Positions 42,301 through 50,986 of a stretch of 64,000 bases of DNA are shown piece after piece. Each line of letters opens with the position of its first letter. Position 1 is the stretch's first letter. A program made the translations under genes and the position numbers. This DNA is from an uncultured Sphingobacteriaceae bacterium (GTDB lineage Bacteria > Bacteroidota > Bacteroidia > Sphingobacteriales > Sphingobacteriaceae). The stretch spans positions 1 through 64,000 of the forward strand of contig CAMPKC010000009.1 of the NCBI GenBank assembly GCA_946887045.1, read 5' to 3'. The notes beneath the pieces were generated by a model. That model was not told the origin of the DNA. It saw nothing but the letters and a program-made list of their open reading frames with translations, and searched no databases.

Positions 42301-45049
42301 GATGATCGCCAACCTTAAAGGCACAACATTACGGAACCACGAACAGGATTGGTTAAAATCCAACCTTGCAAAATTTGCGCAAATGCTTCAAGGTCAGCGA
42401 GATAGAAACGCGGTGGCAAACAAAGTGCTTTCTGAGCTGGCCGAGTTGGTGAATGCGCGTTATGGAGCGTTTTATATTCTGGAGCAACCAGAAAGCAAAG
42501 AAGATCCTAAGCTGATATTATTCGCCGGTTATGCTCAGGATAGCCGAAAAACTATTAATACTGACTTTGAATTAAGTGAAGGCTTAGTTGGGCAGTGTGC
42601 AACAGATAAAGAACGTATCCTTTTAACCAACGTTCCTGTCGACTATCTTCAGATAAATTCAGGTATTGGTAGCGCGGCACCTTCAGCACTGGTTATTTTG
42701 CCCGTACTGTTTGAGAATAATGTAAAGGCTGTAATTGAGCTGGCCTCATTTGATAATTTTAGTCCTACTCACTTAGACTTCCTCGATCAGTTAACGGAGT
42801 CTATTGGTATCGTACTAAACAACATCGAAACGAATACACGGACAGAAGAACTTCTTTCTCAGTCGCAATCTCTTTCAGGAGATTTAAAGGCGCAGCAAGA
42901 GGAGTTAAGACGTGCCAATGATGAACTTCATGACAAGGCGCAACTTCTTGAAAAACAAAAAGAAGAGGTTGAGCAGATTAATAAAGAAGTTGAGGAAGCG
43001 AGAAGATCGTTGGAAGAAAAGGCAGAACAGCTTACTTTAACTTCGAAGTATAAATCTGAGTTCCTGGCAAACATGTCTCATGAGCTGAGAACTCCACTTA
43101 ACAGTTTGTTGATTCTTGCTCAACAACTGTTTGAAAATCATGAAGGGAACTTAACAGAAAAACAAATCAGGTATGCAAAAACTATTCACTCTTGCGGTGA
43201 TGACCTGATCCAGCTGATAAACGATATTCTCGATCTTTCCAAAATTGAGTCAGGTGTTATTTCCGCAGATATTATGCCGGTTAGCTTTAGGGAGATAGCC
43301 TCGTTCGTTGAGTCGACATTCAAACCTATTTCAGAAACCAAGAATCTTATTTTTGAGATAGATGTTGACGAAACTCTGCCGGAGATAATGGAAACGGATA
43401 TTCAGCGTCTTAATCAGATCTTAAAGAATTTACTTTCAAATGCATTCAAGTTCACAGAGAAAGGAAGTATTAAATTAAGAATTCAGCGACCTAAATTAAG
43501 TCAGAAAAATCCGTTGAAGGGCGTTGACGAGGTAATATCATTCTCGATTGAAGACTCTGGGATTGGTATCAGCAAGAAAACTCAGGGAATAATATTTGAA
43601 GCCTTCCAGCAAGCAGAAGGGTCAACGAGTCGCAAATACGGTGGTACAGGTCTTGGACTTTCTATCAGTAAAGGTTTTGCAGAACTTTTAGGCGGTACTA
43701 TTATAGTTGAAAGTGAGCTCGGAAAGGGTAGTACATTTACGCTGTTTCTGCCGCTTAAATATCAGGAAGGAACTAAAGCGATCTCAGAACATTCGATGCC
43801 TTACATGACGGCAGTTAATAAAGCTAACATGACTGCAGAGATCATTGAGCCTATGATTGATGATGACCGTCACAATATTCAGGCAGGAGATCGAGTTATC
43901 CTGGTAATTGAAGATGATTTGAGGTTTACCAAAATTATGATTGATAAAGCCCATGATTTTGGCTTAAAAGCAATTGTGGCCATAAACTATCTGGAGATCT
44001 TCGATAGCATTCAGAATTATCAGCCGATTGCAATTACCCTGGACGTTAATATGCCGGAATCCAATGGATGGAAGATCTTAAAGCTTTTAAAAACCGATTT
44101 AAATCTTCGACATATTCCTATCCATTTGGTATCAGGTGAGGATAACAGAGCGTTGGCAATGAAGAATGGTGCAAAAAGCTTTCATTTAAAACCACTTTCG
44201 AATAAATCGCTTGACGAACTTATTTCCAGCATAATAGCATTTGATGAAACCAAAATCAAGAAAATTCTTATAATAGAAGAAAACAAAGAGGAGCTTAAAC
44301 ATCTTTCTGATCTTCTTAGCAATGATAGTGTCTCGATTGTTGCCGTTCCGTCGGCAAAAAAAGGTGTTTCCTTGCTTAAAAATGAAGATTTTGATTGTAT
44401 TATCGTCGATTATACTCTCTCCGATGCAAAATTACTTCCTAATTTTCTGAATTTAAATAAGCACAATCAAAGTGCCATTATTATACATTCTGACAAAGAT
44501 TTTAGCCAGGAAGAGTTAATCACTTTAAAGCGGTTAAACTATAGGGCAATCAACAAAAATCCGGATTCATATGTCGATTTACTAGATGAAACTATGCGGA
44601 TGCTTCATATTGAAACTAAAATGCTTCCGGCAGATAAGTTTAAAATGATACAGACTGCGAAATACACCGGAGATATTCTGGATGGTAAAAAGGTATTGGT
44701 TGTGGATGACGATGTCAGAAATCTATTTGCCTTAACTGCTGCGTTTGAGCGTTCGAAACTTGAAGTAATTACAGCAGAAAGCGGACGTGAGGCATTGGAA
44801 TTACTGAATGCCAATAAAGATATCGATATCGTTTTGATGGATATTATGATGCCCGAAATGGATGGTTATGAAACTATACAATGGATTCGAAAAGAAAGTC
44901 GTCATAAGCAATTGCCTATTATTGCAGTAACTGCAAAGGCTATGATTGGTGATCGTCAGAAATGTATTGCCTCCGGTGCTTCGGATTATATAACGAAACC
45001 GGTGAAAACACCTCAGCTACTTTCGTTGATGCGGGTGTGGTTGGTTTAA
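39320..45049 (+). CDS. Cytosolic poly-HAMP hybrid histidine kinase
   Basis: This 1909-residue soluble hybrid kinase has no signal peptide or transmembrane helix. A charged N-terminus is followed by a chain of HAMP modules (about 30-1010) arranged as 92-residue a/b repeats ([20 protein letters not shown], EVTRVAxEVGxEGxLGGQA, [20 protein letters not shown]), as in fungal group III (Nik1-type) kinases. Next are a GAF domain (about 1020-1180), a coiled coil (about 1185-1245), HisKA with His1254 in SHELRTP, HATPase_c ([17 protein letters not shown]), and three receiver domains with Asp1575, Asp1697 and Asp1841. REC2 departs from consensus around the phospho-site (IIVDYTLSD). It is the first gene of a four-gene operon, 32 bp before the REC-kinase. 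The input signal is unknown; osmotic or cell-envelope stress would be by analogy with Nik1 only. Confidence 0.92.
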   Translation: MANDYLETIVKPKKKSSGKVDDNKERDDDSLDLKELLKVLSQVKNGKLNVRIPITQAGISGKICEVLNDIIDINERLVNEICTAERTIGQKGNLSKRVELPDFKGEYAVGVKSLNNLITDLTYPTLEIAGLINSVANGNLSKEIPLEINGQPLKGEFLRIAKESNGMVSQLRLFTQEVTRVARQVGSEGQLGEQAKIKGVAGVWEELTDSVNQMAGNLTAQVRNIATVTTAVAKGDLSRKITVEAKGEILELKNTINTMVDQLNSFSSEVTRVALEVGTEGKLGGQAKVTGVAGTWKDLTDSVNRMAGNLTSQVRNIAGVTTAVANGDLSKKITVDVKGEMLELKKTINTMVDQLNSFASEVTRVALEVGTEGKLGGQAKVKGVGGVWKDLTDSVNQMGSNLTDQVRNIAGVTTAVAKGDLSRKITVDAKGELLELKNTINTMVDQLNSFSSEVTRVAREVGSEGQLGGQANVPGVGGTWKDLTDSVNQMAGNLTGQVRNIAEVTTAVAKGDLSKKITVDVRGEMLELKNTINTMVDQLNSFGSEVTRVAREVGSEGQLGGQANVPGVGGTWKDLTDSVNKMADNLTSQVRNIAEVTTAVAKGDLSRKITVNAKGELLELKNTINTMVDQLRGFASEVTRVAREVGSEGQLGGQANVPGVDGTWKDLTDSVNKMAGNLTAQLRNIADVSIAVANGDLSKKITVDVRGEILQLKETINTMVDQLRGFASEVTRVAREVGTDGNLGGQAFVPGVAGTWKDLTDSVNQMSSNLTSQVRNIAEVTKAVASGDLSKTVVIDVKGEMMDLKNTINTMVDQLNSFASEVTRVAREVGTEGKLGGQAHVKGVGGTWKDLTDSVNQMASNLTGQIRGISKVATGIAKGNLKQRLSINALGEVAQLTDTINEMIDTLAVFAEQVTTVAREVGVQGRLGGQASVPGASGTWKDLTENVNQLAENLTVQVRSISEVASAVTKGDLTRTIRVDAKGELEALKDTINQMIANLKGTTLRNHEQDWLKSNLAKFAQMLQGQRDRNAVANKVLSELAELVNARYGAFYILEQPESKEDPKLILFAGYAQDSRKTINTDFELSEGLVGQCATDKERILLTNVPVDYLQINSGIGSAAPSALVILPVLFENNVKAVIELASFDNFSPTHLDFLDQLTESIGIVLNNIETNTRTEELLSQSQSLSGDLKAQQEELRRANDELHDKAQLLEKQKEEVEQINKEVEEARRSLEEKAEQLTLTSKYKSEFLANMSHELRTPLNSLLILAQQLFENHEGNLTEKQIRYAKTIHSCGDDLIQLINDILDLSKIESGVISADIMPVSFREIASFVESTFKPISETKNLIFEIDVDETLPEIMETDIQRLNQILKNLLSNAFKFTEKGSIKLRIQRPKLSQKNPLKGVDEVISFSIEDSGIGISKKTQGIIFEAFQQAEGSTSRKYGGTGLGLSISKGFAELLGGTIIVESELGKGSTFTLFLPLKYQEGTKAISEHSMPYMTAVNKANMTAEIIEPMIDDDRHNIQAGDRVILVIEDDLRFTKIMIDKAHDFGLKAIVAINYLEIFDSIQNYQPIAITLDVNMPESNGWKILKLLKTDLNLRHIPIHLVSGEDNRALAMKNGAKSFHLKPLSNKSLDELISSIIAFDETKIKKILIIEENKEELKHLSDLLSNDSVSIVAVPSAKKGVSLLKNEDFDCIIVDYTLSDAKLLPNFLNLNKHNQSAIIIHSDKDFSQEELITLKRLNYRAINKNPDSYVDLLDETMRMLHIETKMLPADKFKMIQTAKYTGDILDGKKVLVVDDDVRNLFALTAAFERSKLEVITAESGREALELLNANKDIDIVLMDIMMPEMDGYETIQWIRKESRHKQLPIIAVTAKAMIGDRQKCIASGASDYITKPVKTPQLLSLMRVWLV
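39680..42340 (+). repeat. Ten in-register 276-bp HAMP repeats
   Basis: The ATG of the [13 protein letters not shown] segment recurs at 39818, 40094, 40370, 40646, 40922, 41198, 41474, 41750, 42026 and 42302, exactly 276 bp (92 codons) apart. The middle seven copies are very similar at DNA level; the first and last are diverged. Confidence 0.88.
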
Positions 45050-45081
45050 TTTAGCTAAATTTTTCACTTTACTAAACAAAG

Positions 45082-46332
45082 ATGGATAACGTGGCTGAGC
45101 AAACTACTATAAAAATATTGCTGGTTGATGACCGGCCTGATAACCTGATGTCGATGGAGATCGTATTGGAAGATCAGGGCTATACGTTTTATAAGGCAAC
45201 CTCCGGCAAAGACGCTTTGAAAATCCTTCTGAAAGAAGATGATTTTTCTTTGATCCTTTTGGATGTAAGAATGCCTATAATGGATGGGTATGAAACCGCC
45301 GAGCTTATCTATCAAAGAGAGAAACTCAGACTGGTGCCTATTATTTTTATAACCGGACAGGATTATGAAGAGGCCGCAATGTTTAAAGGGTATCAGGCAG
45401 GTGCCGTGGACTACATCCGGAAGCCGTTCAGCCCGCAAATACTTCGGTCGAAAGTTGCCGTGTTTGCAGAATTGCATCGTAAAAATCAGCTTTTAACCAA
45501 GCAGGAGGAACGTCTCAGAATAATTAACGAGGATTTGATGCGCCTTAATTCGGAACTCGAAAACAGGGTTAAGGAACGAACACTTCAGCTCGAAACGCTA
45601 AATTCTGAACTTAAGGAGTTAAACTTGTCAAAAGACAAATTTCTTTCCGTAATTTCTCACGACTTACGAAATCCGGCAACCGCGCTAATTGCAACTTCAG
45701 AAAAGCTGAATCGTGATATTGTGAAGCTGGGTACGGCTGATATTAAAAACTTATCGAACATAATTCATAGAACAGCCCATAAAATTGTGCAGCAATTAAA
45801 TGAACTAGTGGACTGGGCTAAAAAGCAACGGGAAAAAACCAGCTTTAGTCCGAAGAAGATTAATTTGGTTGAGGGGATGAATGATTCCTTGGAATTACTT
45901 AAAGGCATCGCCGCACAGAAGGAGATCGATCTGGTAAATACTATTGTGGATGAGATGTATGTAAGTGCGGATTCGCTAATGTTTCGGTCTATCGTGCAAA
46001 ACCTTGTTACAAATGCAATAAAATATACTCCTCAAAAAGGCTCAATAACGATCAGTGCCAATCAGAGTGATAAAATGGTTGAGATATGTGTTGCGGACAC
46101 AGGTATTGGAATGAATTCGGAAATGATGGGCAGGTTGTTCGATGATTTTAATCCATCCTTAAAAGGAACAAATAACGAACATGGAACAGGATTGGGTTTG
46201 ATTTTAGTGAAGGACTTTGTAACACAACATGGTGGAACTATACAGGTTGAAAGTAATGAGAATAAAGGCACCTGTTTTCGGTTTACCATACCGGCGTTTG
46301 TATATGAAAGCGCGTCGTCAATTGAAGCGTAA
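45082..46332 (+). CDS. Receiver domain-histidine kinase fusion
   Basis: This 416-residue cytoplasmic protein has an N-terminal receiver (about 9-125; ILLVDDRPDNL, phospho-acceptor Asp61 in LLDVRMP, and the RKPF lysine). A coiled-coil linker (about 130-180) is followed by HisKA (His193 in ISHDLRNP) and HATPase_c (DTGIGMN, HGTGLGL, ending near 405). The REC-first order suggests its kinase activity is switched by phosphotransfer from another kinase, probably the poly-HAMP kinase 32 bp upstream. It is followed after 6 bp by the CHASE3 kinase. Its own phospho-target is not evident; the single-domain regulator two genes downstream is the obvious candidate. Confidence 0.9.
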   Translation: MDNVAEQTTIKILLVDDRPDNLMSMEIVLEDQGYTFYKATSGKDALKILLKEDDFSLILLDVRMPIMDGYETAELIYQREKLRLVPIIFITGQDYEEAAMFKGYQAGAVDYIRKPFSPQILRSKVAVFAELHRKNQLLTKQEERLRIINEDLMRLNSELENRVKERTLQLETLNSELKELNLSKDKFLSVISHDLRNPATALIATSEKLNRDIVKLGTADIKNLSNIIHRTAHKIVQQLNELVDWAKKQREKTSFSPKKINLVEGMNDSLELLKGIAAQKEIDLVNTIVDEMYVSADSLMFRSIVQNLVTNAIKYTPQKGSITISANQSDKMVEICVADTGIGMNSEMMGRLFDDFNPSLKGTNNEHGTGLGLILVKDFVTQHGGTIQVESNENKGTCFRFTIPAFVYESASSIEA

Positions 46333-46338
46333 AAATTA

Positions 46339-47796
46339 ATGAAACTTGCTGCACAGATATTTCTTGGCTTTTCGATTGTTATAGGAATTTCGTTAATAGA
46401 TTCATATGTAAATTATAACTTGTCGCAAAAGGTTAATCGAAACACCGAATTCCTGGCCAGATCCGAAGCCGTTATTCGTAATTCCACCAAACTTCACAAG
46501 GGAATTATCGATATGCAAAGTGCTTTTCGGGGTTATTTATTAACCTCGGACACAACCTTCCTGGAGCTGTATTATATAGGTTTTAAAGAGCTGCCCCCGC
46601 TTTTTAAACTTCAAAGAAATTTGATCACGAACTTTGGAGGGCAAACTTCGAAGCTTGACTCGATAAGTTCTCTTCATCATAAATGGATAGATTATAGTAA
46701 TTTATTGATAAATGCCAAAAAGGAATCCTTAACAAGCCCATCTTCGGGATTGTATCGGGATTTATTTGAAAATAAACTACGGAAACAAGTAGGTAAAAAT
46801 CTTAATGATGAGATAAGCAACATTTTTAAAGAGTTTGACCGCGCCGAATACCGTGTCCGGGAGTTGAGACGTGATGCTCTTTCTCAATCGATTGAACGAA
46901 CCAGAACGTTCTCCCTGATCTTTATAATCCTGACAGTCATAATTGGTATCATAAGTACTCTTTATATTGTCCGTTTAATTACAAAACGGATTGCTTTGAT
47001 GGTTAATCTCGCAAATAACATATCAAAGGGAGAGTTCGCCATTGTTAAGGACAATAAAAATGACGAGTTAACCAGCCTTTCAGTCTCGTTAAACTCTATG
47101 TCAGAAACTCTCAGTAAAAATATCAGAGAACTTGAAAAGAGAAACAAAGAGCTTAATCAGTTTGCTTATGTGGTTTCTCATGACTTAAAAGCACCTATAA
47201 GGGGTATCTATAATGTAATTCAATGGATTGAAGAGGATTTGGGCGCAGAAGTTTCTTCACAAATGCGTAAATACCTGAATATTATTCCAGAACGGATAAA
47301 GCGAATGGAGGATCTTATTCATGGCTTGTTGGATTACGCCCGCATTGGCAGAGAAAAGCCTTTGAAAGAAAAAGTCGATGTTAAGCGCTTAATTGAAGAT
47401 ATTACAGACCTGTTCGTTCCAAAGGGATTTAAGGTAGATATGTTTGATTTACCAGTTTTGATCACAGAGAAGATTCGATTGGAACAAGTATTCAGTAATC
47501 TGATTAGCAATGCTGTTAAATATTCAAAAACGAATGGGCATATTACTATTAGCTGCAAAGAACTTAAAAATTTCTATGAATTTAGCGTAAGTGATAATGG
47601 GATAGGCATCGATCCGCAGTTTCACGATAAAATCTTCGAAATATTTCAAACCTTACGGGAAAAACATGCAAAAGAAAGTACAGGGATTGGTTTATCGATC
47701 GTTAAAAAGATAATCGACGATCAGCATTGCACAATTAAGGTAAGTTCTGAATCGGGAAAGGGTTCAAACTTCATTTTTACATGGCCTAAAAATTAA
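46339..47796 (+). CDS. CHASE3-HAMP membrane histidine kinase
   Basis: This 485-residue inner-membrane sensor kinase has a first transmembrane helix (about 5-25) and an extracytoplasmic CHASE3 domain (about 30-190; GIIDMQSAFRGYLLTSDTTF is typical). A second helix (about 192-215) is followed by HAMP (about 215-265), HisKA with His281 in SHDLKAPIRG, and HATPase_c (DNGIGIDPQ, STGIGLSIVKK). Its kinase core resembles those paired with Rcp1-type regulators, and such a regulator gene follows after 6 bp. The ligand of the CHASE3 domain is unknown. Confidence 0.92.
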   Translation: MKLAAQIFLGFSIVIGISLIDSYVNYNLSQKVNRNTEFLARSEAVIRNSTKLHKGIIDMQSAFRGYLLTSDTTFLELYYIGFKELPPLFKLQRNLITNFGGQTSKLDSISSLHHKWIDYSNLLINAKKESLTSPSSGLYRDLFENKLRKQVGKNLNDEISNIFKEFDRAEYRVRELRRDALSQSIERTRTFSLIFIILTVIIGIISTLYIVRLITKRIALMVNLANNISKGEFAIVKDNKNDELTSLSVSLNSMSETLSKNIRELEKRNKELNQFAYVVSHDLKAPIRGIYNVIQWIEEDLGAEVSSQMRKYLNIIPERIKRMEDLIHGLLDYARIGREKPLKEKVDVKRLIEDITDLFVPKGFKVDMFDLPVLITEKIRLEQVFSNLISNAVKYSKTNGHITISCKELKNFYEFSVSDNGIGIDPQFHDKIFEIFQTLREKHAKESTGIGLSIVKKIIDDQHCTIKVSSESGKGSNFIFTWPKN

Positions 47797-47802
47797 TAAA
47801 AA

Positions 47803-48249
47803 ATGAGTTCAAAAAATGTTATTCTATTAGTTGATGATGATGAGTTGGATGTTATTAGTGTTCAGCGTTCTCTCAAGAAGCTTGATGAGGATTATGAGCT
47901 CTACACTGCTTATAATGGGATTGAAGCTCTCGATATTTTGAACGGTAAAGACAGTTCTGCAGAGTTACATCAACTGCCCGATGTGATTTTACTGGATTTG
48001 AATATGCCTAAAATGAATGGTATTGAGTTTTTAAAAGCTCTGAGGGCAGATGAAAGATTGAAAAATATTAAGGTGTTTGTTATGACTACCTCTGGTGAAG
48101 AAGCCGATAGAAGAGCTACAGAGCAACTAGGGATTTCAGGTTATCTCATAAAACCTCTTAATTTCAATAACAACTCGAAACGCTCGGATTCCATGGACGG
48201 TTTTGTCCAATTTCATTTGCGAAAAATATTGGCATCAAAGCAAATTTGA
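47803..48249 (+). CDS. Single-domain response regulator (Rcp1-like)
   Basis: This 148-residue protein consists only of a receiver domain: acidic patch LVDDDELD, phospho-acceptor Asp65 in LLDLNMPKMNG, MTTSGEE, and the conserved Lys in LIKPLNF. There is no output domain, so it acts by protein interaction or as a phosphorelay shuttle, as Rcp1 does for cyanobacterial phytochrome. It is the last gene of the signalling operon and ends before a strong bidirectional terminator. Confidence 0.92.
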   Translation: MSSKNVILLVDDDELDVISVQRSLKKLDEDYELYTAYNGIEALDILNGKDSSAELHQLPDVILLDLNMPKMNGIEFLKALRADERLKNIKVFVMTTSGEEADRRATEQLGISGYLIKPLNFNNNSKRSDSMDGFVQFHLRKILASKQI

Positions 48250-48376
48250 TGGGAAAGAATATATTCTTCATTAGATAACTGTGAAAGCTCCTTGTTGAAG
48301 TTGGGAAATACTTCTGAAACGGATTTCAGGATTAAGTATTCGGCCGAGGTTAATTAGTAGTATACTCTAAAACAAT

Positions 48377-48408
48377 AAAAAAGCAGCTGAAAAATTCAGC
48401 TGCTTTTT
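48377..48408. terminator. Strong bidirectional terminator
   Basis: Perfect 9-bp stem GCAGCTGAA (48383-48391) and TTCAGCTGC (48395-48403) with an AAA loop, flanked by an A-run on the left and a T-run on the right. It therefore works on both strands for the convergent response regulator and DinB-like genes. Confidence 0.85.
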
Positions 48409-48423
48409 GTGTATGTCAGCGGA

Positions 48424-49005
48424 TTACACTGCCAGTTCATCAATATAGTCCGACAATCGGGGTAAATATATCACATTGTTTTGTTGACCCAGTTCGGTGG
48501 TCCAGAAACTTCCAGCCAGTTTAAAAATTCTGAATAACTGATTCGATTCGTGAAGAAGGAAAAACTCCACCCATTGACTAATGTTCATTCTCCCTAAAAC
48601 AGAATGAGTACCTACACGCGAAAAATTCTCAGCAGGCAGCGATTCAATTTTTGTTATAATATCACTTCTTAAACGATACAATTCATGAAGAAGTGAACCT
48701 GTTGATTTTGCGCAGGTAAAGTGAAACTCTGCGTCGTCATCCGGTTTGTAGACTTCAAAAAATGGATTTACTTCTTCCATCATTTTTACCAGTCGTGTTA
48801 AAAAGATATGATGATACCTTGTAAGGTAAGCGATGGTTTCGTGAATAGAAAATTTATCCGAGCTTAGCCTGGTATAGATGGCTTCCGGAGGGAGATCATC
48901 TATATAACATTTCAATGATTTGTGCTGATTACAAAGCCGCTCTACAGTATGCGGATTAAGATTAATATCAGAAAAAGAATTTTGGTTTAATTCGTTAGAT
49001 AACAT
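48424..49005 (-). CDS. DinB-like (DinB/YfiT superfamily) protein
   Basis: This 193-residue, mostly helical protein fits the four-helix-bundle DinB superfamily: FSIHETIAYLTRYHHIFLTR, LYRLRSDIITKIESLPAENF, then SQWVEFFLLHESNQLFRIFK. The His residues in the first and third segments are in the positions where the family binds a divalent metal. Members act as thiol transferases or have unknown roles. It is a single gene, leftward, sharing the terminator with the signalling operon. The exact substrate cannot be told. Confidence 0.75.
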   Translation of the reverse strand: MLSNELNQNSFSDINLNPHTVERLCNQHKSLKCYIDDLPPEAIYTRLSSDKFSIHETIAYLTRYHHIFLTRLVKMMEEVNPFFEVYKPDDDAEFHFTCAKSTGSLLHELYRLRSDIITKIESLPAENFSRVGTHSVLGRMNISQWVEFFLLHESNQLFRIFKLAGSFWTTELGQQNNVIYLPRLSDYIDELAV

Positions 49006-49246
49006 AAATCAGTATTTAGTGTCTCGTTTCATGAATAATGCCAAAATAATAGCGCGATGTTAAGTTAAGGTCAGGAATGAATTAACAATCTTGTTTTTGC
49101 TGTAATTTATTTGTTTTCAGTGTTTTATAATATTATAATTTCTGAAACAAATTTAATAATCAGGCGTCAGCCAAAATCAAAAATGTCTAAATTAACAATC
49201 AGAATAATTATAAAACCATACACTTCCCTTGTTTGTTCGGGCATGA

Positions 49247-49621
49247 TTATGAATCACTCATACCTTTAAGCAGGTACTTAGCAGTAGCAGGATTTGTAGC
49301 AAGCGGGACATTGTGAACATCGCAAATGCGCAATAACATTTGCACATCAGGTTCGTGCGGGTGCTTGCCCAAAGCATCACGAAAGAAAATGATTCCTGCA
49401 AGTTGTCCCTCTGCGGCCATAGAGGCAATTTGAGCATCACCACCTTTGGGGCCGCTAAGCTTAAGATCAACATTTAAACCTGTACGCTGAATATGCGAGC
49501 CGGTGGTTCCGGTGGCAACCAGACTAAAGTCTTTAAGTATCTCAATATTATCTTTAACAAAGGCCACCATTTCGGCTTTCATTCCATCATGGGCAATTAA
49601 CGCAAGTGTTTTAACTGACAT
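49247..49621 (-). CDS. mgsA: Methylglyoxal synthase
   Basis: This 124-residue cytosolic enzyme converts dihydroxyacetone phosphate to methylglyoxal and phosphate, a bypass that relieves phosphosugar stress. Family motifs are LALIAHDGMKAEMV, ATGTTG, LSGPKGGDAQIASMAA (with the catalytic Asp), FFRDALGKHPHEPD and NVPLATNPATA. I chose the start at 49621 (MSVKTLAL), not the longer frame to 49666. The extension overlaps the upstream gene and adds non-family sequence, while the short form matches the usual 120-150 residues. It lies 7 bp after the SpmA/SpmB-like gene, so the two are probably co-transcribed. Confidence 0.92.
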   Translation of the reverse strand: MSVKTLALIAHDGMKAEMVAFVKDNIEILKDFSLVATGTTGSHIQRTGLNVDLKLSGPKGGDAQIASMAAEGQLAGIIFFRDALGKHPHEPDVQMLLRICDVHNVPLATNPATAKYLLKGMSDS

Positions 49622-49628
49622 AAATAAT

Positions 49629-50861
49629 TTATTTAAAAAACATATAACCAATAAAAATGGCGGCAATCAGCCCGACAAAATCGGCGATTAAGCCACAGGC
49701 AATTGCATAACGCGTTCTTTTTATTCCAACAGAGCCAAAATAAACTGCAAGCACATAAAAAGTAGTTTCAGTAGAGCCTTGTATAATACAAGCCAGACGA
49801 CCTTGAAAAGAATCAGCTCCGTAGGTTTTCATAACATCGATCATTAATCCCCGGGCCCCTCCTCCGCTTAAAGTTTTCATCAAGCCTACGGGTAGGGCTG
49901 GTACAAATGCGGTATCCAGTCCCGCAGCAGCCACTACGTAAGCAATTCCATTGACGATGAAATCCATTCCCCCGGTCGTTCTAAAAGCGCTGATTGCAAC
50001 TAAAATGGCAATTAAGAAAGGGATAATCATAACCGCTGTAGTAAAGCCTTCTTTTGCCCCATCTATAAAAGCTTCATAAACGTTCAGCTTTTTGATCGCT
50101 CCGTAAACTATAAAAAGTATAATGATGGAAAATATTACAATGCCTCCAATTAAGCCGGTGGTGGCTTCCATCTCTGCTGGCGAAAGTCCTCTTAAAGAAT
50201 AATATAAAAGAAGCATTAAGCCAATAAAGAACCCAATAAAGATCAAAATGGGAAGTTTGAAAAGATTGAGCTTCTGATAAATCGCCACAGCAATCATTCC
50301 GGATAAAAAAGATATAAAGGTGCCGATTAAAACAGGAATGAAAATATCTGCGGGGTTTGCTGCTCCATTTGCCATTCTCAGTGCAATAACTGAGGTCGGA
50401 ATTAGGGTTAGTCCCGCCGTATTTAACACCAGAAACATGATCATTGCATTGCTCGCTGTTTCCTTTTCGGGATTGATTTCTTGCAATTCCTGCATTGCTT
50501 TTAAACCCAGCGGAGTTGCTGCATTATCCAGCCCCAGCATATTGGCAGAGAAATTCATAATAACAGAACCATTTGCGGGATGGCCTTTCGGGATGTCTGG
50601 GAAGAGTTTGCTGAAAAACGGACTTGCCCCTCTGGCGAAAAGACTTATCATTCCGGCTCGTTCACCAATTTTCATGATACCTAACCAGAAGGTCATGATA
50701 CCAATTAAGCCTAATGATATTTCGGCGCCCGTTTTAGCACTGTCAAACATACCCGTAATGACAGCAGAGAATAAGGTGGTGTCCCCAAGAAAAATCAACT
50801 TTCCCAGAGCTATGATGAATGCAATAATAAAGAAAGCTATCCAGATATAGTTTAAAGCCAT
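49629..50861 (-). CDS. SpmA/SpmB-type nucleoside-recognition (Gate) domain membrane protein
   Basis: This 410-residue polytopic membrane protein joins in one chain two Gate domains that correspond to Bacillus SpmA and SpmB. The first half has GMFDSAKTGAEISLGLIGIM and MNFSANMLGLDNAATPLGLK; the second half has YEAFIDGAKEGFTTAVMIIP and the Gly-rich LKTLSGGGARGLMIDVM-like segment (here MKTLSGGGARGLM). About ten hydrophobic helices are visible. The family is implicated in transport or membrane assembly, but the substrate is not established, and in this non-sporulating lineage the spore name is only historical. It heads a likely two-gene unit with mgsA. Confidence 0.85.
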   Translation of the reverse strand: MALNYIWIAFFIIAFIIALGKLIFLGDTTLFSAVITGMFDSAKTGAEISLGLIGIMTFWLGIMKIGERAGMISLFARGASPFFSKLFPDIPKGHPANGSVIMNFSANMLGLDNAATPLGLKAMQELQEINPEKETASNAMIMFLVLNTAGLTLIPTSVIALRMANGAANPADIFIPVLIGTFISFLSGMIAVAIYQKLNLFKLPILIFIGFFIGLMLLLYYSLRGLSPAEMEATTGLIGGIVIFSIIILFIVYGAIKKLNVYEAFIDGAKEGFTTAVMIIPFLIAILVAISAFRTTGGMDFIVNGIAYVVAAAGLDTAFVPALPVGLMKTLSGGGARGLMIDVMKTYGADSFQGRLACIIQGSTETTFYVLAVYFGSVGIKRTRYAIACGLIADFVGLIAAIFIGYMFFK

Positions 50862-50958
50862 TTTGATGGTTTAATTTGCAATTTCTGCGGCTGAATTTAC
50901 ATTTTTTATATGTAAATGAAATTTTAAGAGAAAAAAAGCTGTCGGATTGCTCACAAAA

Positions 50959-50978
50959 AAACCGGCCGAGGCCGGTTT
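50959..50978 (-). terminator. Rho-independent terminator of yidC
   Basis: The stem AAACCGGCC / GGCCGGTTT with a 2-nt loop is followed on the leftward strand by a T-run. It starts 9 bp after the yidC stop codon and should end the pyrG-yidC transcript. Confidence 0.8.
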
Positions 50979-50986
50979 AAATTAGT

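Noticed and set aside
49622..49666. Longer start for methylglyoxal synthase
   Set aside because: It overlaps the upstream gene and adds a hydrophobic stretch foreign to the family; MSVKTLAL at 49621 fits the family start.
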